Below, piece by piece: positions 49,237 through 60,568 of a stretch of DNA of 64,000 nucleotides (positions are counted from its first letter, which is position 1; each line of letters opens with the position of its first letter). The DNA comes from Epiperipatus broadwayi (lineage: Eukaryota; Onychophora; Udeonychophora; Euonychophora; Peripatidae). The position numbers and the translations under genes were made by a program. Below the pieces are notes generated by a model that was not told the DNA's origin, made no database searches, and saw only the letters and a program-made list of their open reading frames with translations. The DNA is taken from positions 2,275,420-2,339,419 of the forward strand of contig JAQFVV010012510.1 in NCBI GenBank assembly GCA_028023455.1. Direction: 5' to 3'.

Positions 49237-50009
49237 TATAATCTATATCACAAATATTTTATTATGTTTAGATAAGAAATATATTAGAATAATCATAATG
49301 CACCAATCATTATACCTGTAATCATATAGCTAAATCTAAATTGTTAATTATTAAATACATGAACAGTTCTTTTCTATCAAAATTCTCATGTTCAAATGAA
49401 TATTTCACACCAGACCAAAGATTGATTTAGAAACATTTAACATTAAAGTACTTCTGCAACATTTCACATATCTTATACTTAACTCCAAAATATTATTTCA
49501 CATATATTTTAACAGAATAACGTTTATACTAAAACATTCATTGATTCAACATAATTATGTAATCTTTATTATTTAACTCAAAAAACCTTTTTTAATTAAG
49601 TAGTATAAGTATCATACACATATTTTATCAACCATTTAATATTTAATTTTATTACTTTTCAGCACAATATTATTTTAATTAAAAAAATCTCTTAACGATA
49701 TATATTTTTATATAAATAAACAAGAAATTTTGGTACTTACGTATTATTCCTGCAATACATATTAGACGTGCCACACCTTTTCACATTTATATCAATCTGC
49801 TGATACCTTTTTAATCTTGTGATCTGACCAAATAATGTATACATTTGGATCTTGTACAAAGATAAAATGATTAATTCGTCAAAATGCTCCATATGTACAT
49901 ATTTTTTCCGCAAGATTTACAAAGATATCGGCAGTCTGAATACATATGTGAAAAGGCATAGCATTTCTAATAGGTGCCAGAAATTACACCAGTCTTAATC
50001 TAACAATAC
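49237..50009. other. no recognisable gene
   Basis: AT-rich sequence without open frames or clear repeats. Confidence 0.5.
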
Positions 50010-50193
50010 TAAAAATATTAATTTTTAATGATACTAAAATTATGAATTTCAGATAAAAAATATAAAATATGACACAGAATGTTAACTTAAACAAAGGCAA
50101 AACTCTCCATACAGTAGTGCCATCCTGTGCCAAACAGAGTAATCAATGGATGCCAGAAGGCTTGTGCATAAAATCCCTATCCAGTGCCTACTC

Positions 50194-50252
50194 ATCCAAT
50201 ATCCCCAGACTAGTTTCTGGCTTGTGGCCATCATCAGTGAGGAGCCTTGGAT
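50194..50252 (-). ncRNA. type I hammerhead self-cleaving ribozyme (copy 1)
   Basis: On the minus strand: stem I lower helix ATCCAA (50,252-50,247), loop GGC, stem I upper helix TCCTCA (50,243-50,238), core CTGATGA (50,237-50,231), stem II TGGC/GCCA with loop CACAA, GAAA (50,217-50,214), stem III as the palindrome ACTAGT, cleavage triplet GTC, then TGGGGA, TA and TTGGAT closing stem I. All conserved core bases are present. The pair closing stem II is U-A instead of the common G-C. Confidence 0.87.
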
Positions 50253-50380
50253 CTGAGAGATCTTAGATTGAAAATATTGTGTTTTCAATTTCATTCTCAT
50301 AGTTTTGTAGTAAAGTAGAGTTAAAAAGTGGCTGCTGGAGGGTTGCATTAGATCCTAAGATCTAGGTGCAGTGCTCTCAT

Positions 50381-50439
50381 ATTCAAGGCTCCTCACTGAT
50401 GATGGCCACAAGCCAGAAACTAGTCTGGGGATATTGGAT
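50381..50439 (+). ncRNA. type I hammerhead self-cleaving ribozyme (copy 2)
   Basis: Stem I lower helix ATTCAA (50,381-50,386) pairs with TTGGAT (50,434-50,439). The upper helix TCCTCA (50,390-50,395) pairs with TGGGGA (50,426-50,431). Core CTGATGA is at 50,396-50,402, stem II TGGC/GCCA at 50,403-50,415, and GAAA at 50,416-50,419. Stem III is ACTAGT at 50,419-50,424, and cleavage is predicted after C50425 (GTC). Compared with copy 1, one stem I base differs (ATTCAA against ATCCAA), and pairing is kept as a G-U wobble. Confidence 0.88.
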
Positions 50440-51016
50440 GAGTAGGCACTAGATAGGGATTTTATGCACAAGCCTTCTGGCATCCATTGATTACTCTGTA
50501 TTGTATGGAGAGCTTTGCCTTTGTTTACAACAATTATGTGCTAGTACAGAGATAGTGATCATGTGATGTTTAGTGAGAATGTTAACTTGTAATAATACTA
50601 AAAATATGAGTTTCACACAAAGAATATAAAATATGACATGTAATATTAATTTCTAACAATTCCAGAAAAATGAATTTCATCCACAAATCCATCTTTAAAA
50701 AGTATACTTTAAAAATAGTGAAAATAATGATTTGACATAAAAAATCTAAAATATGACATGCCATTATGCAATTCCCAAATGTTACTTTAAATATAGACAA
50801 AAGAATCATTAAATTACAAAATACCATAAAATATTACAAAAAAACCCATAAAATATACACACACGCTATTTACTGTGTAATATATAATAGGAATTGTCAT
50901 GACAAAACAATCAATTTTTCTGTTCTACTTTATTTTAAGAGGATTTTTTTTCCCAAAATGGAGACTAAAAGTAAAATTTTTATTTTTCTAAATGCAAACT
51001 TACTTAACACCTGATT

Positions 51017-51147
51017 GGTTGAAAATGCGAAGGTAGGGACCTCTACAGGTCTTAACCACAAACTTACACATTGGAAGAAAAGAGGGGAACCAATTTGTAA
51101 GCTTGTAGTTAAGACCTTTAGAGGTTCCTACCTTCACATTTTCAACC
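51017..51147. repeat. hairpin with ~55 bp arms
   Basis: GGTTGAAAATGCGAAGGTAG at 51,017 is matched by CTACCTTCACATTTTCAACC ending at 51,147, and pairing continues through CCTCTA.AGGTCTTAA(C/G) to about 51,075 and 51,093. The loop is about 20 bp. It is a small foldback, probably MITE-like. Confidence 0.8.
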
Positions 51148-54100
51148 GCACAGGCTTTAGTTTTATTGCCTTAGTAAATATTACTTATGTAATGTGTGTT
51201 AAATAAATTTATAAACACCTGATTGTGTTTGTGATCCATACAAAAATGATCATAACCAGCATTTTATAATTCAACACTTTCATAGGCCTTCCAGCAGTCA
51301 GAATGAATCATCAGTCCCTCTTTCAGATTTTGCTTGACAGCTTCCATAAGAATTGCCAATGTTCTATCCTTAATTGTCATGATAAACACTAATTGGTCTC
51401 CCCACACAACCCATCAAACATACCCTGTTCAGGAACAATTCATCCAGTTTGTTGTTTTTTTTTGTGAGAAAGTTCTCATCAATTTTGATGATTTTATTAG
51501 GGCCTCCAATTTTATGTTTTCCTGAAAATATAAAATAGCATTCATTTCAAATCATTGAATCAAATCTACAAATACAAATGGAAGTAAAAATCACTGAATC
51601 ACAACTATGAATACAAATGAAGTAAAAATAGTTAAAAATGCAATTCACAGTACTATAAGATCTTGTCAGAATGAAATCTGGACACTAACTGAGAGTGTAA
51701 AATTATCACAAAAAAACAAGTTGTTGGATGGAATCACAGGGTTTATTTAATGTAATCGCAAGGTTACACAATTATCATAAATGTGAAAAAAGCATACCAT
51801 CTCCTCTACATTGTGAGACCAATATGAAAGTACCAAAATATTTTACTAGTGCAGTGTCAAACTGGAATTTTGACGTAAATGGAGTTAATTCTGGATCCAA
51901 TATAATGCATAATGAAATAGATGTGTAAGTAAATTAAATAATGAAATATATTCATCCCCTCAGTACAGGATGCTTAAGATTGGCTTATATAATTCCATGT
52001 AGATACAAAAAATAAGGTGGTCATTCTTATCTTTTCAAAGTCATTATCTTGTCACTTGGATTGAGATTTTATAAATATATTTAACATCGCTAATTGAATA
52101 TTAAAGTACAGAGCATGTGAGAAAAAATATTACCTTTGTATCAACATATATATACATATATTTTATTAATCTCTGGCCTGAAATAAATGTACACTTGAAT
52201 GCTTATGCATAAATACTGTACTTGTTTTCATGCATGAATCTAAAACAATTGATCTATTAAACATTAAATATTGCAATTACATTATTAACATAAAAAAAAT
52301 TAACTTGCCCAAATTATTTTAAATAATGATGAGTTAAAATTCATAATAGTAATAATTAAATGATCTTTAGATGTTAGTTCTCATAGGACTTATTTATGCT
52401 CATACACATTTATCTATATGTACTATAATATATTTTATATAGAGATTGTTTAACCGTAAATTATTTCTTGATGCTTTCTAATACATTAACATAAAGCAGT
52501 TTCAACTTATAATTCAAATGATATATATATTGTAATCATCTGGGTTACATGACACATAACAATATAATTGTGCACACACATGCATGTTCACACACACACA
52601 CATATACATATATATATATGTATATATAAAGTGAAGGAAAAGTAGAAATAATCACATAAATTTTTGTAGATATTTTTCTATCATCCTGGAATAATAAGCA
52701 TAGTAAAAAAATAAATAATTCTGAATTTAAAAGAAAATTTCATTATGAAATAAACATTTAAAAAGGTCTAATAAATTTTTATTGAATTCTGATTTTGAAT
52801 TTAAAAACAGGCATGATTTATTTTTGAAATCTTTTAATTAATGCTTGTATACAATTCTCTATCTAAGTTGTAGCTTTTTAATTAAAAGTGCTTTTGGGGG
52901 AATTAAAATTGTTTTTAATCAAGAGAGATAAAAAACAGTTTTGAAATGTGTTTTTATCACCTCAGATGTCTTTTATAAAAAGAGTTGACAAAGAGATTAG
53001 AACAGTCTGTTTTTTAGTTTTTTGGTTTTAATATTTTTGAGAAGCAGTTGGCTAATAGCTAGCCGCAGAGTTGGAGAGATGAACAGAGCTTTCATGGAGA
53101 TCTAAGGGATGACAAGTCCAGCAACTGCCCTATAAAATATTATGGAGTTTTGATCCAGGATTTACTTCTAATGGATCAATTAGCCTTAAATGTGGGTCAG
53201 ACAGTTTGCTGGTCTGAATCCCATCAAGCCCTAAACAGAAGATATCTCATGGCATGCCAACAAATTACCTGAATTATACCTCTGTTGATGATCACAATCC
53301 TGGACTATACTTTTCTGATGGACCAAAACTAAGCTTACCAAGAGAACCCCATATTTCTGAATAAGTAATTATATGTACAGTGATCTATCTATATGCAGAG
53401 AGGCATAGATAAATGTATATGCAATAGTGAGTTGTATCAATTAATATTCCTTAAAATGACATTTTAAAATATAACTTTAAATGCTAGTAATAATTTTCTT
53501 TGGATTAAAAATTTAAGGGTGATATATACAGAACATATTATATTAAATCATTTTAAAAAAACCTTATAATTAAAACTTGACCTGTGATTATACAACATAT
53601 ATAGAACAATATTATTTTAAAATTTATATTAAAAAACAGATTTCAAAAATCTTTAGAATAGAAAATAAAAAAACCAAAGAATCTGCTGGAATATTGTTAA
53701 AGATTTTTATAAAAAACATTTATTAAGGACTATCAAAGAATTAAATAATATGATTTATATTTCATATATATATTTTCAATATTGGATTAATTATGAAAAT
53801 ATAATATTACTGTTATTAATTAAAATATATAAATGTTAATCTAACATGCATTTCTATGTGCACAACATATACGTTAAATCAAGAATTAATTATGTATTAT
53901 AAAATTAATAATTTTATTGTGACAAAAATGAAATATATGAGGTAGACATCAGTGTGTGCCTGCAATTCAATATGCACACATATGTATGTTAAATATATTA
54001 TTGAATATGTATAAAACTGATTTATAAATTATGACAATTCAAATATTTTGTATTAAATAATATATTAAACCACACATTGATGCAAAAGTATAACTTGGTA

Positions 54101-54505
54101 TGAGATATTTTTATCATTTAACATAAAATGATAATCATTATTGTATTTTAAATGTCAATAAAAATATATTCATGTAATAGTAAAACATGTGTCTATGTGC
54201 CTATATGGAACATATAAGTAAATAATAATGTAATAACTTGAATTATGTATATTAATCATGTAAATCACAATGTGATAATTTTTTTTATTATTGTATGTTA
54301 ATCAAAATCAGAAGACTTAATTGATATGTGTATAGCCTTATTCTTAAACCTTAATTTCATTTTTTTGTTATTATTAATAATAAACTTGTATTCAATTGTT
54401 AAAATTATTTCAGTAACTTAATTCTCTTGGTCACATAACAGTAATAGAGCTTGTGTTCTCTGAGCTAGATTCATGCATAATGGTCTAATATATAAAAGGG
54501 GATGT
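51148..54505. other. AT-rich stretch, no gene; simple repeats and an LTR-like patch
   Basis: No coding motif was found. CA/TA dinucleotide repeats lie at about 52,570-52,630. At 52,905-53,340 TTTTTAATCAAGAG, then TATAAAAAG (52,974) and a G+C-richer leader follow in the same order as in LTR copy A (6128-6500). This suggests a further, very diverged LTR of that family whose ends I could not find. Confidence 0.45.
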
Positions 54506-55061
54506 ATATTGAAGCAGTCAATGTCTAATCATCATTGAGCTTCATGCTTAACCATCTACACTAACCTCCTATGGGGCCCGCAATTCAGACCCTGCTATAA
54601 ATATATGCTATTCACTCACACACTGTATGTCAAATCATTCTAAAGATGAGTAAAATTAATTTTGTTTAGTAAAAATGAAACAGTAGTTTGAATGATGCGT
54701 ATATATATTATGACTAAGGCAATAGTTTTATTGCTATAAAAATACATTTGCGTAGATATTTGTAATTATTTTTATATCTGTGTATATTCAATGTAACAAC
54801 AAAGAAAAATGGGGAAGGCTTGAAATATTGAAGTTATCTTTATCACTAGTCAGATCATTGTCTATAATTAAAACTTATAAATCTTAATTACAATCGAAAA
54901 ACAAATCGTTTATCAGTTGTTTTCAAATCTTTCAAAACAGCTAAAAGGGGTATTTCAAGCCTTATCTATTGAAAATATTTTACTAATTAAATGTTGTTTT
55001 TAAAAGGATTACAGAGATAAGGGTGGTGTATGAAATTGAATTCTAGGCAGTATTGAAAGGT

Positions 55062-55070
55062 TATAAAAGG
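55062..55070 (+). promoter_or_regulatory. TATA box of the 5' LTR
   Basis: TATAAAAGG is followed 25-35 bp later by the A+G-rich start of the leader. It is also present in the 3' LTR (63,061) and at matching places in copies A and B. Confidence 0.65.
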
Positions 55071-55336
55071 AACCACAGAACAGAGGAAAGGGGAGTTTTT
55101 TACTTTCAGTTGTTAGTTAAGTGCAGAGGAGTTTTTAATCAGTTGAGTTAATTACCTTTAAGAAGCCAACACAAGTGCTGTAGATGGAGCGTGAGTAGTG
55201 GAATCTAGCACCGATCTCTTCTTCTCTCAAAGAACTGTCTGCCTGTCAATTGCCATGTCCCATCCAGCCGACCATACAACATGATTGCTTCCGACTGCTG
55301 ATTGCTAATGACGCTGCTATGCTGTCTTTTCCTTAG

Positions 55337-55342
55337 GTAACC
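55337..55342 (+). promoter_or_regulatory. candidate splice donor at the end of the LTR leader
   Basis: TTAG|GTAACC fits the donor consensus and ends the 240 bp G+C-richer leader. GAG|GTAACC is kept in old copy A (6498) and a weaker CTG|GTAAAC in copy B (39,929). A pyrimidine run (T12) followed by TATTATAG near 58,140-58,172 is a possible acceptor before gag. Splicing is inferred. Confidence 0.45.
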
Positions 55343-57376
55343 TTTTAACGTAGAACTGCCTTTATACGACAATACTTTTGTAATCTATAGTTCAACCTTC
55401 ATATCTTAATTTATATATTGTTTTATAAGCTTCTGCTAATTTTGCTTTTAAACTCTCTCTCTCAGTAATCTTTTATTAATATCATGTATTTTAACTTACC
55501 TTTCATGCTTAATTAAATTATATATAAATGTGTGCGATTCCATTATTATTTCATGTATTTTGTTTAATGTATATATATGATTTATTTTCTTTAATATGCC
55601 AAAATCGCTAAATTCGCGAGTAAGTGGGAAAATAATTGTTTTACTTGGGAAAAGGATGGGCTTTATTTAAAACTTATCAATAAAGTTTTGTCTATATTAA
55701 ATAGAAATTGCTCGCGAGTTTGGTTTCATTTTAAATTCATTATTCTTAAAGTAAATTAAAAACTTTTACTGTGGATGAATTTTGCTTTAATTTTCTATTT
55801 TAAAAAGATCGTGAACCTTCATATAATTAATCCATTCCTTTTTGCTGGTGCCTGAAAGGCAAACTCTACCTGTTAATACGTATTTGGGAATCGATTCTTT
55901 TAAATATAAATGTTGTTAGTTTAATAATATTATAAATAGAAGCGTTATCATTCATTATGATTAGTTAAATGACTCAGAATTGAAAACAGATTATTGTGCA
56001 AGAGGTTAGACAATTTCCAAGTTTGAAAATTATATTATAAAACTTATATTCATGCCAAATAATGTTGATGGCATACATTTCCATTATTCTGATATTTTAT
56101 CTTCTCCATTTCTTGATTGTTTAGTCATTGGGAACATCTAAAGTTCCCATCCCACTTCTCAGAATCGTTCACAATCAGGTACAATGCTTCCTGTGGAAAC
56201 GTAAAGTTTACGAGGGTTATGATATTTATGTGCTGCAGAAGACAGTGCATCCAGATTCTGGGCTCTCAAACCCAGACCCTCTCTTGATATCGCTCCGCCA
56301 GAAGGCACGAATATATCCAATCTAAGTTCGTTTCAAAGTATTCTTTTAAATGATAAAATATCCATAATCGCCATGAGGCCTTATTTTCGTTATTGTATGC
56401 TAGTACCGTTACTGTGCTCTTTAATTTGATCATCCGTCTGTCTAATCTTAGTAAGTTGCAATGATGTGTTAAATATAAAGATTCATTTCATAAAATACGT
56501 TTAGTATGTTGATCTAAAAACTGTTTTCCTTTAAAAAGCTTTATCGATTCCCAGAGACGCAAATCAATTTGTATAATTTATTCTAGTAAATATTGCACAT
56601 TGTTTGTTTTTTATGCATACTTATTCTAGAGACGCTATGTCCAAACAATGCTTATCAAACATATGTAATGATTTTAAGATTGTAAATAAATGATTGAGAC
56701 CGTAAATTTATATTTATTTGTCAAAATGATTAACGTTAAATTATCGTGTATCTTCCTGTAATGCGAATCTGTTCCAATCTTGTAGATTATTTTGTACATC
56801 CACATTTTGGCATATTAACCCCGCACAACTTATAACACATTCTATAAAATGGTATCTATTAAATAATTGATGTAATGGGGATTTTATAAAACAAATCCCA
56901 AGTTTTCATAATGTATAAAATCACTCCAAGCGTGAAACAATTTTGTAACATATATATGCGTTTTCTGCATTTATTAAATATATATATTTTCATGTTAATC
57001 CTGGTTTGTGTTGAATTATTAGTTTCTAGTTAATATTTAGAATTATTTTCTTAGCTAAGAGCTTAGCATTAATAAATAACTATGATAATGTAATAACTGG
57101 GCTACTCCGACCTCGATCATCATCATCATTCTGATCTTATGCTCTACTGCTTTGCTTTGCTTCTGGGCACGGATTTAAAATAATTTTACTGTGTCATCAG
57201 AATTGTTGTTCATTGAGTCAGAGATTCGAAGAATAGGCAAATAGGTTAGAATTCAGGACTGCTCCAGACCTGTGTATCTCGAGCATGATTGGATTCGAGG
57301 TACTTTTGCTTAGGATTTGAATCTTGTTAAGTGAGCATACTATTTTGACCGGTACAGTGGATTTTTTTTCTGGGCT

Positions 57377-57395
57377 TGGCTGCCCAAGTGTGGCT
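57377..57395 (+). promoter_or_regulatory. candidate primer-binding site
   Basis: TGGCTGCCCAAGTGTGGC lies 20 bp after the LTR end and resembles the tRNA-Lys type primer-binding site found in several gypsy elements and retroviruses, with mismatches. The gap from the LTR, including a T8 run, is longer than usual, so this is tentative. Confidence 0.45.
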
Positions 57396-58450
57396 TCGAT
57401 ATAAACACCCACATACCCTGAGTACTGAATTCTGTTTATATGTATGTTTTAAAAAAAAGGTTGTAAGAGATCATTGATGATAGATATGTATATTTCCTTC
57501 CTACCTGAGTTTGTTTTCTGATTTTGTATACATAAAAGGTGAAAATTTTATATTAAAACCAATGTCCATGTGTTGCAACCATAAATGTAAATGGTTTTTG
57601 TTGTATCTGGTTTTGCAACTATAGAAAAATATAGTTTTTCCATGTTTATAGCTACAAATGCAAAAATCTTGTTTATAAAATGAAAAAATTTTGATACCCA
57701 TATGTGAATTTTTTTTCTGTATCTGGTTTTAAAAATATATAAAAGTGTTTCTTATGTTATATATGCAAAAATGAAAATGTTTATAAATAAAACCCATGTA
57801 CTTCAGCCATAAGTTATAAACCTTGATTGTAACAAGGTGCACTTCATGTTTCATTCATTTTCTATACATTATATTTGTAATAGAGTTTATAATGTATAAC
57901 AAATACTTATATTTACTAGTTGAGTAGCCCAGATGTATTTGGAATTATTTTTTTTATATACTGTTGGCTGGCGCCATTATATAAATGTGCCAACAGTAAT
58001 ATAATAAACTACATGTCAAAATGAGTTCAAACCAGGATGTTAGGGGTTGAGAAAGAATTAAATTATATTTCCACTGTTTTCTATGTATAATTATCATGAG
58101 CAAACATATATGATATTGCTGAAACAAATCATTAATCAATTTTTTTTTTTTGTAAGAGTCTATTATAGGTGCAGAAAAACAACCAAAAGTTAAACAGCAA
58201 GGCAGTTGAATTCCAATAGATCATACACATACATGTTATGATCAAATATTTTTCCTGTTATCAGCAGCAGTCAGCAGCAAAAAAATAAATAAATAAAAAA
58301 TGGCAAAATGAAGACAGTTGAAGAGAGGAGGGAGAGAGGTGTATAATTCATGAAGAAATAATATAAAAAGGAAGTCAGAAAGTATAGCAACCAAAATTTC
58401 GTGCTTAAAGAATTCTTTAAAAAAAATAGAAGGGAATTTTAGTAAATAAA
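57396..58450 (+). other. untranslated leader of the gypsy element
   Basis: About 1 kb between the primer-binding region and gag has no significant open frame. TATGTGAATTTTTTTTCTG and AACCAATGTCCATGTG / AACCCATGTACTTCAG phrases recur imperfectly between 57,540 and 57,810, suggesting an old internal tandem repeat. A T12 run at about 58,140 is followed by possible splice acceptors. Confidence 0.5.
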
Positions 58451-59489
58451 ATGAGGCATCAGGAACTACCCATCACTGGACAATTTATGCAGATCCAGAT
58501 CTTCCGTGGTGAACCACAGGAGAGTCCACAGGAACATATGGAAAATCTGAAGGCAATGTTTTCACTCTATGCACTGAGCAGTGGGGAACAAATGGCCATA
58601 GCTAGCCAGCATTTGGAGGCAACCGCTAAAGACTGGTGGTGATCATTGACACACAAACCAACAGATCTCGAAGAATACTGCCGGGCACTATGCAAGATTT
58701 TTTGGAGTGAAGAAAGACAGGAGTATATTTTGCACACTATAATCAATGAAGAATTTCCAACTAATCACCAAGAAACGTACGCACAATTCTTTTTAAAGCA
58801 AGCCGCAAGACTCAGATCTCTACCAGATATCACATGGTCAGAATCACATATTATCCATACCATACGACAGAACATGCCGATGAAGGTGCAGGAAATGATG
58901 ATCATAAGCCGGATCAACAAGATAAATGAAATGACTGAGTTTTTGGTTTCAATAGACTATGGATTCAGGAATCCAGAAACAGATGGAACCCCAAAATTGA
59001 ACCCAGAACAAAGGAAGGGGGACATACAGGAATGCCCAGAATATTTAAAGAGACAACAGAATCAGTTTAAACCAGATGGTAGCCAGATGACTAACATAAT
59101 ATGGGAAAAAGAAAGCATTGAGAATGTTACAACCACAAGCTTGTGTCCTATTATTGAAGTGATTATAGAATCCACCAAGGTATTAGCACTAGTGGATTCA
59201 GGAAGCCAAGCATCGATTGTATCAAAGGCATGGATTAAAAGTATAGAGAGAGAAGGGGAGATCATGCATTTGCCAACATGTCCCATCCAGTTGACCTTGG
59301 CTAATGGGAAAAGAATCATGAGTGAGAACAGTCAAATCTGGCTAGAGGTGAAGATTAATGAGTGATTGATGGGCCATACATTCTTGATTGTATCTGGACT
59401 AATCTATGATGTGGTGTTGGGTTCTGACTTTCTAACCCAAAATCATGGAATTTATCGATTTCTTCGGAAGAAAATGCCTATTCGACAAT
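58451..59489 (+). pseudogene. gag-protease of the gypsy element, two in-frame TGA stops
   Basis: Reading frame 2 starts at ATG 58,451 and runs through TGA at 58,640-58,642 and TGA at 59,363-59,365 to 59,489. The first 180 or so codons are gag-like (FLKQAARLRSLPDITW, a capsid-type helical stretch); no CCHC zinc knuckle is seen. From 59,150 comes the aspartic protease: VLALVDSGSQASIVS (active site DSG) and, beyond the second stop, DVVLGSDFLTQNHG (the C-terminal LG.DFL motif). Gag and protease therefore share one frame. The stops are probably point mutations; recoding is possible but unsupported. Confidence 0.85.
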
Positions 59490-59680
59490 GAATCAACACA
59501 TTTCAAAGTGACCCACCAAGCCATACCTGAGAAGCAAAGCTGCTTGATCCAGCCTGTTGATTCAGCATTGATTGAAAAAAAGGTCCGTGACTCAGCTATT
59601 ACAGGGTCCAAAGATAAAAGAAGTATCCAAAGCATATTAGAAAATTATGCTCAGGTGTTCGCCAGGCTTCGGGAAAAAAA
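59445..59680 (+). pseudogene. pol spacer between protease and reverse transcriptase
   Basis: After the protease the coding reading moves to frame 0 near 59,450 (IDFFGRKCLFDN, then VTHQAIPEKQSCLIQP). It ends with SILENYAQVFARL, the usual lead-in to a gypsy reverse transcriptase. The shift of frame against 58,451-59,489 marks a one- or two-base indel. Confidence 0.75.
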
Positions 59681-59890
59681 AGGGGGGTACTCCCATAGAT
59701 TTGGAGAGGGGGGAGGAATCCCCACACACAATAAAACACCCCCCCCCCCCCCCCCCACGGGGGGGGGGGGAAAAAAAAATAAATAACAGAGTGAGATGGG
59801 GGAGTTTGGAGAGCAGCCCCCCCTACCAAACACCTCTGTTGGTGTTAAGATGAAAAAAAAAAATGAAAATTTGGAGGAAGAAATTAAAAA
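59680..59890. other. homopolymer-rich block, probable sequence or assembly error
   Basis: Runs of A8, G6, C20-like and G11 followed by A9 occur within 210 bp, unlike anything else in the window. They replace the part of pol where the reverse transcriptase fingers should be. Paired C and G runs joined at CCACGG look like low-confidence consensus, not biology. Frames through it are proline/glycine artefacts. Confidence 0.7.
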
Positions 59891-59896
59891 AACAGC

Positions 59897-60568
59897 ATGA
59901 CCATCCCTGAGAGAGACATCCCGCCACCAATCCAGGAAGTATTTGTCCAGTTGGCAGGGCAGATGATCTTTTCTACCTTAGATCTTACCGCCAGTTATTG
60001 GCAGATGGCCCTAGACCCTCATGACCGAAAGTATACCGCATTTCGGTATGGAGGACATACCCATGTGTTTAAGCGAGTCCCCTTTGGACTCATTAATAGT
60101 GGGGCAGGACTGATGCGATGTTTAAAACAAGTCCTATCCAAAGAGGTACTGCAAAATATGGCCTGCTATGTGGACGATATAGTAATTGCATCGAAAAACA
60201 TCACTGAACATTTGAAATGCCTAAAATAATTTTTCCGTGAATGTGCCCAAGAAAACATAACTATTAACTTGGAAAAGAGTCACTTTGCAGTAAAAGAAAT
60301 TACATTCCTTGGACATGTTATAAGTGAGTATGGGGTCAAAGTCCACCCTGAGAAAGTAGAAGCCATCGAGCACTTCCCTAAACCAAAAACTCGGAAACAG
60401 GTCTGATCTTTCCTAGGGCTTTGTAACTTCTATCACCAGTTTTACCCAAAATTTGCCCATGAGACAGGAAAGCTGATAGAGTTACTAAAGAAAGATCATA
60501 AATGGGAATGGACCGAAGCACATGACAAGGATTTTGAGAACATAAAAAAACATTTCCTTAAAGCTTTA
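59897..60568 (+). pseudogene. reverse transcriptase palm, two in-frame stops
   Basis: Frame 2 opens with VTIPERD-like text just upstream of FSTLDLTASYWQ (motif A, catalytic Asp). It continues with FKRVPFGLINSGAG (motif B) and CYVDDIVIASK (motif C, catalytic DD). TAA at 60,227-60,229 and TGA at about 60,403 interrupt it; the frame then continues in phase through FLGHVISEYGVKV and FLGLCNFY. The N-terminal fingers are missing because of the preceding block. Catalytic residues that remain are intact. Confidence 0.88.

Larger units (their letters stand above)
50089..50575 (-). mobile_element. hammerhead retroposon, inverted dimer with two ribozymes
   Basis: This 487 bp insertion is flanked by the 13 bp direct repeat AGAATGTTAACTT (50,076-50,088 and 50,576-50,588). 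In minus orientation it starts CACTAAACATCACATGATC, like the other copies, and ends GTATGGAGAGTTTTGCCTTT. It contains two copies of the 3' half in opposite orientation, each with a complete hammerhead ribozyme (50,194-50,252 minus, 50,381-50,439 plus), separated by 128 bp. The shared unit includes GGCACTAGATAGGGATTTTA and AGAGTAATCAATGGATGCCA. No open frame is present, so it must rely on another element's enzyme. An inverted dimer could arise from template switching during reverse transcription (inference). Confidence 0.85.
50010..50790. repeat. degenerate ~64 bp tandem repeat, interrupted by a retroposon
   Basis: Units of about 64 bp recur at about 50,030, 50,590, 50,650 and 50,725. Each contains ACTAAAAATATGA-like text, then TTTCA, then AAAATATAAAATATGACA(T/C). 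The retroposon at 50,089-50,575 sits inside one unit, so the array is older than the insertion. Confidence 0.65.
54510..57356 (+). repeat. 5' LTR of the gypsy element
   Basis: It begins TGAAGCAGTC, ends GACCGGTACA and is preceded by ATAT, as in solo copies A and B. TATA is at 55,062. The sequence 55,095-55,336 is a G+C-richer leader. AATAAA motifs occur near 55,679 and 56,688; the second lies in a box (TCCAAACAATG ... GATTGTAAATAAATG) that is very well conserved in copy A and may be the polyadenylation region. At 2.85 kb it is several times longer than typical gypsy LTRs of a few hundred bases. Confidence 0.92.

Noticed and set aside
59599-59853. Overlapping proline- and glycine-rich frames on both strands
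   Set aside because: They come from the C and G homopolymer runs in the suspect block of the gypsy element.
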